DNA of 6,223 bases, from contig MHXL01000031.1 in assembly GCA_001824455.1 (NCBI GenBank), positions 439 through 6,661 of the forward strand. Reading direction: 5' to 3'. The notes beneath the pieces were generated by a model. The model did no database searches, was not told the DNA's origin, and worked only from the letters and a program-made list of their open reading frames with translations. Origin of the DNA: Desulfuromonadaceae bacterium GWB2_53_15. Lineage in GTDB: Bacteria; Desulfobacterota; Desulfuromonadia; Geobacterales; Pseudopelobacteraceae. Shown piece by piece: positions 1 through 5,743 of the stretch; positions within the stretch are counted from its first letter, which is position 1; each line of letters begins with the position of its first letter. Both the position numbers and the translations under genes were made by a program.

Positions 1-1
1 C

Positions 2-2479
2 AGCCTCACCAATCTCATCTCCGGTAGTGACCATTGCTACCGTGTGCGTGCCGCCAAGAACGGCGCCTGCGGCTGGCCGACCGATTGGAGCGCTGCTGCC
101 TGCGTCACGCTGTCGAACTCCATCCACCTGGATGCCACTGCTCAAGGCCCGTTCGCCGTCAAACTCGATTGGAACAACGTACCCGATGACAACAGAGGAT
201 TCGAAATCGAGAAGAAGTTGGCCAACGGCAATTTCACCAACATAGCCACGGTCGGCAATGTACTGACCTACAACGACAAGGTCGGGATCGAACCGTTGAA
301 ACAGTACACTTACCGGGTGAGGAAGGCCGGAAATGTGGACGACTTCATCAGCGGGATCAATATTATGACCTGGACCCCGGAAGTGGGGAATAATTATCGT
401 CAAAAAGAGGTCTCGGTTACATTATCCGGCAATGTTCTGGATTCTGCATACACTGCTATCCAGGACACATCCCTGGCAGGTGGTCTGATCAAGAACTCGT
501 GGACCAATCTCCAGTGGCTGAATTGCCCGGTTCTGATCACCTCCGGGGGGAGCACCCTTTCCGGAACAGTTGCCGGCAACACCAACTCCGTATTTTTCAT
601 AACCCCGGCGCTGACGGCCCCGGTAACAACATCCGATACCTACAGGATTCTGAATACGGTTTCAGGGACCGCGACCGCCGGCACTACAACACAGCTTAGC
701 GACTCCTTCAAAAACTGGAAGACGAGCCAGTGGGCGACAACGCCGCACTACCTGAAGATCGTGAGCAGCGTCAACAGCGCCAACATGGGACAGGTCAGGA
801 AGATCGCAAGCAATGCCACCACTTCTCTGACCATTGACACGACAGCCCCGGCCACTTCCTTCCCGGCCGCAATCGTTGCCGGGGATACCTACCAGGTGGG
901 TTCGGACTTTGGTACGGCCACACCCGGCACCACCACCACCCTTCTCATTGACTCCACAAAGAGCTGGAGCACCGATTGGACAGCCGGGTACTACCTGGTA
1001 ATGACGTCGGGAAACAACAACGGTCAGGTCAGGCAGATCAGCGGCTATACCGCCACAACCCTTACCGTCACCCCGGCCTTCGACAACACAATCGCCACGA
1101 ACGACACCTATCTGATCGCGGCAACCGGGGTCAACGGAACCATCAGCTCCGCTTTGGCGGCCGGCAGCTCCAAGGGAACGGCGAAATTGTCGGCCAGCGG
1201 CGGTCTGGTTGAGTTCAGCTCAGTTTCGCCGGGCGTTGGACAGAATTATAACTATGAAATGATGACCCTGAATGACCTGACGCCGCTGATTGGCGATTTC
1301 GACATGCAGACAGACTACACGATCCCGGCAGTTCCGGGCTTGATACCCTCGGACTCCACCTCCAACAATACGAACTTATACGCCTGTCTGAGGTATCAAT
1401 TTACGCTTGCTTCATATGGTTATCAGTATCAACCAGTCATGTGCCGTGGCAGAATGCCGGTAACCTACAATGGCATGGCAACAAGCGGTACAACGACCAG
1501 CCTTAACGATACCAGGGTAATGGCCGGGACATCGACCCCATGGAAGAGTTGGGAGACCAATCAGTGGGCCGGCAAATACCTGCAGATGACAAACGGGGCC
1601 AACAGCCTGCTGGTCCGGAAAATTGCCGGCAACACCGCTAACAGCATCACGCTTGACAGCGCGTTCCCCACGGCGGTAGCCACAAATGATAAATACAGGA
1701 TCAACGTAATCGGAGGGACGGCGGCTGGCAGTGGCAATTCGAATACGCTGCTGGTGGACGGTGCCACAGGATTGGCGAACAGCCCCTTTAAAGACTGGGT
1801 TGACAACCAATGGACCGGCTTCCAGCTGAAGATGACCTCCGGTCCCAACATCGGCCAGGTACGGACAATAACCGGCAATACCGCCACTACCGTTACCGTC
1901 TCTCCCCCGTTCGATAACCAGATCGGCAATTATGCGAGCGGCGGCGACAGCTACCAGATATTCGATGTTGGTGAAACGGCAAAGGCAAAAGATTATTATT
2001 TTCTCGGCATAAACGAGGCGCAGAATAATGTTGTCGAACAACAATACTTCCTCACCAGCGACACCTCAGGCAGGTTCAGGATTGCCAAATCCGGGAACAG
2101 CATCAAGTTTTACACCTCCTCTTCGGGGGGCGAATGGAACCTGATGAGGCAACTGGATCTTCCCGGCAGCGCGACGCCGACGCTCCTGGGGCTATACCAG
2201 TTGGGAAGTCTGTCCGAACCGGCCGGAACGAGCATGAAGGCGCAGTTCGACAATTTCCAGCTCACTCCATTGTCAAGCCACGGGGTGCTGGGGGCCGGCA
2301 ATACCAACCCTTACAGCAACGAGGCTCAGGCAGTAACAACAAACGATGGTAATAAATATGAATCAGGAACCAATACGATCTTGTTAAATACCACCCCGGC
2401 CTTCTTGCCGGGTGACGGAGATTGTACCTGCACAACCGTAGGCGGCACAACGGTCTGTACACCCGGGAGAGTTCCGTGA
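2..2479 (+). CDS. Large multidomain surface/secreted protein (FnIII modules, tandem repeats, split LamG-like beta-sandwich), 5' partial
   Basis: The frame is open from position 2, so the real start lies upstream; the GTG at 44 falls inside a domain and is not the start. Residues are counted from that GTG. The first 24, with the 14 before them, are the end of an FnIII module (CYRVRA...). Residues 25-107 form a second FnIII-like module (YTYRVRKAG at 88-96). A degenerate repeat follows at 128-203, good copies at 207-285 and 288-359, half of a beta-sandwich domain at about 372-470, two more repeats at 475-639, and the second half of the sandwich at about 647-742. A 69-residue tail ends with C794, C796 and C806. 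The visible part has no membrane segment or LPXTG-like anchor. An extracellular binding or structural role is inferred from domain type; no enzyme motif was seen. Signal peptide and full length are outside the window. Confidence 0.85.
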   Translation, partial: SLTNLISGSDHCYRVRAAKNGACGWPTDWSAAACVTLSNSIHLDATAQGPFAVKLDWNNVPDDNRGFEIEKKLANGNFTNIATVGNVLTYNDKVGIEPLKQYTYRVRKAGNVDDFISGINIMTWTPEVGNNYRQKEVSVTLSGNVLDSAYTAIQDTSLAGGLIKNSWTNLQWLNCPVLITSGGSTLSGTVAGNTNSVFFITPALTAPVTTSDTYRILNTVSGTATAGTTTQLSDSFKNWKTSQWATTPHYLKIVSSVNSANMGQVRKIASNATTSLTIDTTAPATSFPAAIVAGDTYQVGSDFGTATPGTTTTLLIDSTKSWSTDWTAGYYLVMTSGNNNGQVRQISGYTATTLTVTPAFDNTIATNDTYLIAATGVNGTISSALAAGSSKGTAKLSASGGLVEFSSVSPGVGQNYNYEMMTLNDLTPLIGDFDMQTDYTIPAVPGLIPSDSTSNNTNLYACLRYQFTLASYGYQYQPVMCRGRMPVTYNGMATSGTTTSLNDTRVMAGTSTPWKSWETNQWAGKYLQMTNGANSLLVRKIAGNTANSITLDSAFPTAVATNDKYRINVIGGTAAGSGNSNTLLVDGATGLANSPFKDWVDNQWTGFQLKMTSGPNIGQVRTITGNTATTVTVSPPFDNQIGNYASGGDSYQIFDVGETAKAKDYYFLGINEAQNNVVEQQYFLTSDTSGRFRIAKSGNSIKFYTSSSGGEWNLMRQLDLPGSATPTLLGLYQLGSLSEPAGTSMKAQFDNFQLTPLSSHGVLGAGNTNPYSNEAQAVTTNDGNKYESGTNTILLNTTPAFLPGDGDCTCTTVGGTTVCTPGRVP
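425..652 (+). repeat. Degenerate copy of the ~75-residue protein repeat
   Basis: Residues 128-203 of the large protein keep the outline of the repeat: a Trp pair (SWTNLQW), a Thr-Ser-Gly turn (LITSGGS), an AGNT element and a closing DTYRI. They lack the opening GTTT-Leu-x-Asp block and the GQVR strand. It is read as a decayed or early-diverged copy of the better-conserved units downstream. Confidence 0.55.
662..1120 (+). repeat. Two tandem copies of the ~75-80-residue surface-protein repeat
   Basis: Units at residues 207-285 and 288-359 share the order G-x-A-x-x-G-T-T-T, Leu-x-Asp, K-x-W, W-x-x-x-Y-L, a GQVR strand followed by Ile, then Ala-Thr-Thr-x-Leu-Thr, and a closing DTY. Similarity is clear in protein but weak in DNA, so the duplication is old. 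Repeats of this type, with the TxxQW, TSG, GQxRxI and NTATTxTV elements, recur in many bacterial and phage surface or tail proteins. A small all-beta fold is inferred. Confidence 0.75.
1157..2269 (+). other. Candidate concanavalin A/LamG- or DUF1349-like beta-sandwich domain, split in two
   Basis: The first half (residues ~372-470, nt 1157-1453) has the GDFDMQTDYTIP strand and a LYACLRYQF strand. The second half (residues ~647-742, nt 1982-2269) has DYYFLGI, then SGRFRIAKSGNSIKFYTSS-GGEW, then LLGLYQLGS and a closing KAQFDNFQL strand. In single-piece domains of this fold these elements follow directly on each other (GDFD..., LR..., G-FR-RSGN-V-Y...W, G-Y..., FDNF). Here nt 1454-1981, holding two repeats, separates them. 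The fold assignment is by eye. Confidence 0.5.
1466..1960 (+). repeat. Second pair of the ~80-residue repeat, lying inside another domain
   Basis: Residues 475-553 and 555-639 repeat the elements of the upstream pair: SGTTTSL and SNTLL openings, WETNQWAG and WVDNQWTG, LQMTNG and LKMTSG, VRKIAGNTA and GQVRTITGNTATTVTV, closing DKYRI and DSYQI. They are separated from the first pair by about 115 residues of different sequence. They appear to sit between the two halves of the beta-sandwich domain rather than next to it. Confidence 0.75.
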
Positions 2480-2510
2480 TGAAACATCGCGGCAGCACAA
2501 ATATTCATTA

Positions 2511-2518
2511 AAAGGAGG
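2511..2518 (+). promoter_or_regulatory. Strong ribosome binding site for the 19-codon ORF
   Basis: AAAGGAGG contains a full match to the anti-Shine-Dalgarno complement and lies 8 nt before the ATG at 2527. It is one of the best ribosome binding sites in the window. It sits in the short gap after the large gene, where it has no other purpose, so it is the main evidence that the tiny downstream ORF is translated. Confidence 0.8.
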
Positions 2519-2526
2519 CGACAGCC

Positions 2527-2586
2527 ATGAAAAAACGCTATTTACGACCAAGAATTGTTGGCAGTTCAGTAGTTCATCCCTGTTGA
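2527..2586 (+). CDS. 19-residue peptide, candidate RiPP precursor; possible Cys-selenocysteine peptide with read-through to 2670
   Basis: ATG-initiated ORF encoding MKKRYLRPRIVGSSVVHPC and then TGA (2584-2586). The ideal ribosome binding site 8 nt upstream and the 47-nt gap after the large surface-protein gene suggest it is real and co-transcribed. The opening Met-Lys-Lys-x-Tyr-x-x-Pro-x-Ile resembles leader segments of many modified-peptide precursors. Cys is the last residue before TGA. If TGA were read as selenocysteine, the frame would continue as U-FDPASGH... to a second TGA at 2668-2670, giving 47 residues. Selenocysteine-containing radical SAM target peptides are a described class (Haft and Basu, 2011), but family membership here is inferred from shape, not shown by a search. 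No maturase, transporter or protease gene is adjacent within the window. The simple alternative is an unmodified 19-mer or a regulatory leader ORF. Confidence 0.55.
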   Translation: MKKRYLRPRIVGSSVVHPC

Positions 2587-2591
2587 TTTGA

Positions 2592-2623
2592 TCCAGCTAG
2601 TGGCCACATGCAGAACTACAGGA
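2592..2623 (+). promoter_or_regulatory. Possible SECIS-like hairpin just after the Cys-TGA
   Basis: Four pairs (2598-2601 with 2615-2618) close a 13-nt loop that begins GG. Three outer pairs (2592-2594 with 2621-2623) lie across a small internal loop. The apical loop starts 15 nt after the TGA, close to the usual distance in bacterial SECIS elements, which also favour a G at the loop start. The stem is short and could occur by chance, so support is weak. Confidence 0.25.
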
Positions 2624-2653
2624 ACAGGGGGCGTCGTACTAAGTCCCCTTTTT
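2623..2653 (+). terminator. Rho-independent terminator after the peptide ORF
   Basis: AGGGGGC (2626-2632) pairs with GTCCCCT (2643-2649), including one G-T wobble, around a 10-nt loop. A T run (2649-2653) follows directly and A residues precede the stem. It lies 37 nt past the TGA of the 19-codon ORF and would end the transcript of the large surface-protein gene and the peptide. Confidence 0.75.
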
Positions 2654-2658
2654 CAATA

Positions 2659-2687
2659 GTGACGTGCTGAAAACTATCTGCGATACT
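2659..2687 (+). promoter_or_regulatory. Weak candidate sigma-70 promoter for the rhomboid gene
   Basis: GTGACG (2659-2664) and GATACT (2682-2687) are separated by 17 nt, each matching four of six consensus bases. Transcription would start around 2694-2695, essentially at the rhomboid ATG. This would explain the lack of any Shine-Dalgarno sequence before that ATG. Chance matches of this quality are common. Confidence 0.25.
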
Positions 2688-2694
2688 CTGCCGT

Positions 2695-3645
2695 ATGGAG
2701 AGTGAGACCGAACATAGCATTGAGGGCGAGCAGGAATGGCAGACGCTTGCCCCGGAGTTGGTAGATGGTTCCCCGGGAATGCTTACACAACGCAGGGCGC
2801 ATCTCTGGGCACTGGTTTTAGAGGCCCGCTCCATCCCCTGCCGGGCCGAGCCGGATGAACTGGGCTGGCATCTGCTGGTGCCGCCCGGACGCATCGAGCA
2901 GGCCCTGGAAGAGCTGCGCCTCTTTGAAACTGAAAACCGCAACTGGCCGCCGTCTGCGCCGCCTGTGCACCCTCTGGCAGAGAATACCCTGTCAACCCTG
3001 TCCGTGCTTGTTCTCGTGGCCACCTTTCATAACCTTACCCGGCTCGATACCACCCTGTTTGGTCATTATCCGCTCGACTGGATCGCTCTTGGCAACGCCC
3101 AGGCCGCCAAAATTCTGGATGGCCAGTGGTGGCGGCTCATTACCGCGCTCACCCTCCACGCAGACGACGCGCACCTGTACAGCAACCTGGCGATCGGCGG
3201 AGTTTTTATTATCTTCCTCTGCCATGAACTTGGTTCGGGGCTGGCCTGGAGCCTGATCCTCGCTTCCGGTATTCTCGGCAATCTGGTGAATGCCGCGGTG
3301 CAGACTCCTGGTCATAGCTCGGTGGGCGCCTCCACCGCTGTCTTCGGTACCGTTGGTATCCTGGCCGCGCTCAGTCTTGTACGCTACCGGCATTATCTGC
3401 AGAGACGCTGGCTGTTGCCTGTGGCTGCGGCGCTGGCGTTGCTGGCACTGCTGGGAACGGAAGGCAAAAATACCGATCTGGGGGCGCATCTGTTTGGTTT
3501 TCTCTTTGGGGCAGCATTCGGCCTGGTTGCAGAACATCAGTTGGGGAAACATGGACGTCCTGGCTTGGTGCTAAACGCCATGCTGGCTTTGTCATGCATC
3601 ATTGTAATGGTTCTGGCCTGGTGGGTGGCCGTGGTGAAGGTCTAA
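2695..3645 (+). CDS. Rhomboid family intramembrane serine protease
   Basis: A 316-residue membrane protein that should cleave transmembrane segments of other proteins within the inner membrane. The catalytic pair is visible: Ser213 in the VGASTAVFG motif and His265 in AHLFGFLFGAAFG. The upstream H160-x-x-x-N164 of the rhomboid fold (helix 2, oxyanion side) and the family-typical WWRLIT...LHADDAHLYSN stretch (145-164) are also present. Hydrophobic segments at about 100-112, 162-178, 181-203, 210-229, 238-254, 262-280 and 290-313 fit a six-plus-one helix topology. Residues 1-95 are a soluble cytoplasmic-type N-terminal domain (QRRAHLWALVLEARSIPC..., EQALEELRLFE) of unknown role. The ATG at 2695 is the first start after an in-frame stop at 2668 and has no Shine-Dalgarno; Met29 is a possible alternative. 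Substrate unknown. Confidence 0.9.
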   Translation: MESETEHSIEGEQEWQTLAPELVDGSPGMLTQRRAHLWALVLEARSIPCRAEPDELGWHLLVPPGRIEQALEELRLFETENRNWPPSAPPVHPLAENTLSTLSVLVLVATFHNLTRLDTTLFGHYPLDWIALGNAQAAKILDGQWWRLITALTLHADDAHLYSNLAIGGVFIIFLCHELGSGLAWSLILASGILGNLVNAAVQTPGHSSVGASTAVFGTVGILAALSLVRYRHYLQRRWLLPVAAALALLALLGTEGKNTDLGAHLFGFLFGAAFGLVAEHQLGKHGRPGLVLNAMLALSCIIVMVLAWWVAVVKV

Positions 3646-3895
3646 AAAAACGGCTGCGGATACAAAAAAAGGAGATCAGCGCCCGCCGAATTCGCGTAAT
3701 CCGCTACGGAAAGATTGCAAATTTCTCCAGATCACTAAAAAAACAATATAAAAGCTGGTTTGATTCCTAGCTGGTGATGTTTGGCTGATCAGTATTAACT
3801 AGTTGATATCACTGCGTATGGGTGGCGTTTGCCTTGAGATGAGCTCGTTAGGAGTATTTTATATTAATCTTTGTGGGTTGATATCGAGTAAAATG
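3646..3895. other. AT-rich intergenic region before the HU gene
   Basis: No coding potential was seen. It contains an imperfect inverted repeat (3656-3663 with 3696-3704, one bulge, 32-nt loop) without a T run on the + side; read on the minus strand it is followed by a run of seven T (3644-3650), so it is at most a weak terminator facing that way. It also holds a 9-nt direct repeat, GTTGATATC, at 3802-3810 and 3877-3885, and an AGCTGGT repeat around 3760-3785. No convincing terminator for the rhomboid gene was found. Confidence 0.5.
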
Positions 3896-3923
3896 TTGTA
3901 TCTGTGCACATTTATGCTATATT
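3896..3923 (+). promoter_or_regulatory. Candidate promoter of the HU gene
   Basis: TTGTAT (3896-3901) and TATATT (3918-3923), separated by 16 nt in AT-rich DNA, resemble sigma-70 -35 and -10 boxes. The start of transcription would fall near 3930, giving a leader of about 35 nt with the GGGAGG ribosome binding site (3955-3960) just before the ATG at 3964. Prediction by eye. Confidence 0.45.
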
Positions 3924-3963
3924 CACAAAAATTGTATTAACCAAAAGTAAAAAAGGGAGGCGT

Positions 3964-4278
3964 ATGAAAAAAGCGGATCTCGTGGCAAAGATGGCAGAGG
4001 CAGCAGGCCTTACCAAGACCCAGGCTGAAAAAGCGCTGAACGGTTTCATTGTTGAGACTACGGCAGCACTTAAGGCTGGCGACAAAGTTACCTTGGTTGG
4101 CTTCGGCACTTTCAGTGCAGTAACTCGCAAGGCGCGTACCGGTCGTAATCCTCAGACCGGCAAGGCTCTCAAGATTGCGGCAAAAACCTCGGGAAAATTC
4201 AGCCCCGGTAAAAGCCTGAAGGACCTGAAAGCAAAACCCGAAGCAAAAGCAGCAGCTAAACCAGCCAAAAAGAAATAG
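3964..4278 (+). CDS. hup: HU family nucleoid DNA-binding protein with Lys/Ala-rich C-terminal tail
   Basis: A 104-residue small basic DNA-bending protein. It follows the HU/IHF pattern from the first residue: MKKADLVAKMAEAAGLTKTQ helices, the GFGTFSAVTRKARTGRNPQTG beta-arm signature (46-66) with the intercalating Pro63, and the closing KFSPGKSLKDL helix. The family is usually about 90 residues; here roughly 15 extra residues (90-104) form a Lys/Ala/Pro tail like those of H1-type histones, probably adding non-specific DNA contact. The ATG at 3964 was chosen because HU homology starts there and GGGAGG lies 3 nt upstream; a GTG at 3904 would add residues that no HU has. HU is preferred over IHF on overall sequence, with paralogue identity open. 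It is transcribed alone, between its own promoter and a strong terminator. Confidence 0.93.
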   Translation: MKKADLVAKMAEAAGLTKTQAEKALNGFIVETTAALKAGDKVTLVGFGTFSAVTRKARTGRNPQTGKALKIAAKTSGKFSPGKSLKDLKAKPEAKAAAKPAKKK

Positions 4279-4294
4279 ATCAGGCATCAAGGAT

Positions 4295-4336
4295 CAAACA
4301 ACAAAGCCCCGCCGTCTGGCGGGGCTTTGTTGTTTG
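4295..4336 (+). terminator. Strong rho-independent terminator after the HU gene
   Basis: A perfect 19-bp inverted repeat (4295-4313 with 4318-4336) with a 4-nt GTCT loop. Its core is GCCCCGCC/GGCGGGGC flanked by A-rich and T-rich arms, so it can work in either direction. It starts 16 nt after the HU stop codon and separates HU from the cyclophilin operon. Confidence 0.92.
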
Positions 4337-4405
4337 TACCAGGTGAGCTTTCTGCCAAGCGGAGCCAGCTTTGTTCGATGACGTGTGAGCTGCAGGTGAT
4401 TTCGC

Positions 4406-4434
4406 TTGAAGCAGTTTTTGTTTTTTCGTACTAT
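4406..4434 (+). promoter_or_regulatory. Candidate promoter of the cyclophilin operon
   Basis: TTGAAG (4406-4411) and TACTAT (4429-4434) at 17-nt spacing, each matching four of six sigma-70 consensus bases, lie between the HU terminator and the cyclophilin ribosome binding site (AAGGAGG, 4457-4463). The position is right for the operon promoter. Prediction by eye. Confidence 0.4.
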
Positions 4435-4469
4435 TATGTTCATTACTATCTGCACCAAGGAGGTTTTCT

Positions 4470-5039
4470 ATGTTGAAAAAACTGTGTGGCGTTGCTGCTA
4501 TGATTGTCTTTATGGCGGTTGGGATGACGGCAGAGGCAAAAAATCCGTTGGTGGTGATGGAAACAAACATGGGAAATGTGAAGTTGGAATTGTTTGAAAA
4601 GGAAGCACCTGTCAGCGTCAAGAACTTCCTCGGTTATGCCAATAGCGGTTTTTTCAGTAATACGATTTTCCACCGGGTAATAGCTAATTTCATGATTCAG
4701 GGTGGGGGCTTTACCACGGATTTTAAACAGAAGCCGACCAACGCGCCTATCAAGAACGAAGCGGATAATGGCCTCAAAAACCAGCGTGGAACCTTGGCCA
4801 TGGCCCGTACCGGTATTGTAGATTCGGCCACGGCCCAGTTTTTTATCAATGTAGTTAATAATGATTTTCTCAATCATCGCGACAAAAGCATGCAGGGCTA
4901 TGGCTATGCCGTTTTCGGCAAGGTTGTGGAAGGCATGGATGTGGTAGACAAGATTGCCGGTGTGAAAACCGTTACGCGCGGCTTTCCGGATGTGCCTGAA
5001 CAGCAGGTGGTGATCAAATCCATGAAAGTCTTGAAATAA
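4470..5039 (+). CDS. Exported cyclophilin-type peptidyl-prolyl cis-trans isomerase
   Basis: 189 residues. It catalyses cis-trans isomerisation of peptide bonds before proline and so assists folding, here in the periplasm or at the surface. Residues 1-23 are a signal peptide (MLKK, hydrophobic core, AEA before K24). The cyclophilin core follows: [14 protein letters not shown] (67-80) with Arg69, Phe74 and Gln77 as active-site residues, RGTLAMAR (106-113), [15 protein letters not shown] (121-135) and [18 protein letters not shown] (145-162). The core reads close to E. coli cytoplasmic PpiB, but the signal peptide gives it the location of PpiA, so no symbol is assigned. AAGGAGG (4457-4463) lies 6 nt before the ATG. 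The LUD-domain gene starts 45 nt after the stop with no clear terminator between, so co-transcription is likely. No truncation or missing catalytic residue was seen. Confidence 0.95.
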   Translation: MLKKLCGVAAMIVFMAVGMTAEAKNPLVVMETNMGNVKLELFEKEAPVSVKNFLGYANSGFFSNTIFHRVIANFMIQGGGFTTDFKQKPTNAPIKNEADNGLKNQRGTLAMARTGIVDSATAQFFINVVNNDFLNHRDKSMQGYGYAVFGKVVEGMDVVDKIAGVKTVTRGFPDVPEQQVVIKSMKVLK

Positions 5040-5084
5040 CTCTTGGTGCGCTCTTTTTTTCAGCGACAATGAGGTGATGAAGAT

Positions 5085-5738
5085 ATGGGACTGACCGAAG
5101 AGCTTGTTAGCTGGACCCACGAGCAGAAGTGTCAAAAGGCGATTGAGTCTTTGGGTAAGAATGGGTTTGTTGCCCTCTATTGCCCTACACATCAGGAAGC
5201 TTGTGATTACATAGTTGCAGAGGCCGGCGATGCACTCACCGTTGGTTTCGGCGGGTCCATGTCCGTTGCAGCTCTGGGGGTGGAGGCACTGCTGCTGGAA
5301 CAGGGTAAGGAGATCCTCAATCATAGCAAGCCCGGCCTCTCCAAGGATGAGCGGATAGAGATCATGCGCCGGCAGCTTACCTGCGACCTGTTTCTGTCGG
5401 GCTGCAACGCCCTGACGCTGAACGGAGAACTGGTTAATATCGATGCTACCGGCAACCGGGTTGCCGCCATGTTTTTCGGACCGCGCAAGGTGGTTGTGGT
5501 GGTCGGCCGCAATAAGCTGGTTGACGGTACAGTCCAGGATGCTGTTGCCCGTATAAAAAACTGGGCCACACCGCCCAATGCAAGGCGGCTTAACTTCAAT
5601 ACCCCCTGTGCCCGTACCGGCTTCTGCAGTGATTGCAACTCCCCTGACCGGCTCTGCCGGGTTACCACCATTATCGATAGAAAACCTCGCTTTACGGATG
5701 TGAGGGTGCTGGTGGTCAACAGCGACATGGGCTTTTAA
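5085..5738 (+). CDS. LUD-domain (DUF162) lactate-utilisation-like protein with C-terminal four-Cys cluster
   Basis: 217 residues. The LUD family includes LutB/LutC and YkgG proteins of lactate oxidation. Here a single-domain protein stands without LutA or LutB neighbours, so a role in lactate use is not shown. Family features are the GFGGSMSVAALGV loop (54-66), GCNALTLNGELVNIDATGNRVAAMFFGP (106-133) and the VVVVVGRNK strand (136-144). Near the C-terminus C175-x5-C181-x2-C184-x6-C191 (PCARTGFCSDC) could bind an iron-sulfur cluster or another metal; this is inferred from spacing. No signal peptide, so cytoplasmic. GAGGTG (5071-5076) lies 8 nt before the ATG, which sets the start. comF begins 5 nt after its stop codon. 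Confidence 0.88.
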   Translation: MGLTEELVSWTHEQKCQKAIESLGKNGFVALYCPTHQEACDYIVAEAGDALTVGFGGSMSVAALGVEALLLEQGKEILNHSKPGLSKDERIEIMRRQLTCDLFLSGCNALTLNGELVNIDATGNRVAAMFFGPRKVVVVVGRNKLVDGTVQDAVARIKNWATPPNARRLNFNTPCARTGFCSDCNSPDRLCRVTTIIDRKPRFTDVRVLVVNSDMGF

Positions 5739-5743
5739 CAGGG

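Noticed and set aside
44..46. GTG as the start of the large surface-protein gene
   Set aside because: The same frame is open back to position 2 and encodes the preceding strand of an FnIII module, so the gene begins outside the window.
1412..2044. Minus-strand open frame (210 codons) opposite the surface-protein repeats
   Set aside because: Antisense shadow of the repeat region; composition follows the Thr/Ala/Gly-rich coding strand and no ribosome binding site or family motif was seen.
2479..2511. 10-codon ORF overlapping the stop of the large gene (ATGA overlap)
   Set aside because: No ribosome binding site of its own, no recognisable pattern, and it ends before the strong Shine-Dalgarno of the 2527 ORF.
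3656..3704. Inverted repeat after the rhomboid gene as its terminator
   Set aside because: Imperfect stem, 32-nt loop and no T run on the + side.
3904..3963. GTG start for an N-terminally extended HU protein
   Set aside because: It would overlap the predicted -10 region and add residues with no match to HU; the ATG at 3964 has a ribosome binding site and matches the family N-terminus.
4446..5324. Long minus-strand open frame (292 codons) across the cyclophilin and LUD genes
   Set aside because: It is the antisense shadow of two well-recognised + strand genes and has no domain pattern.
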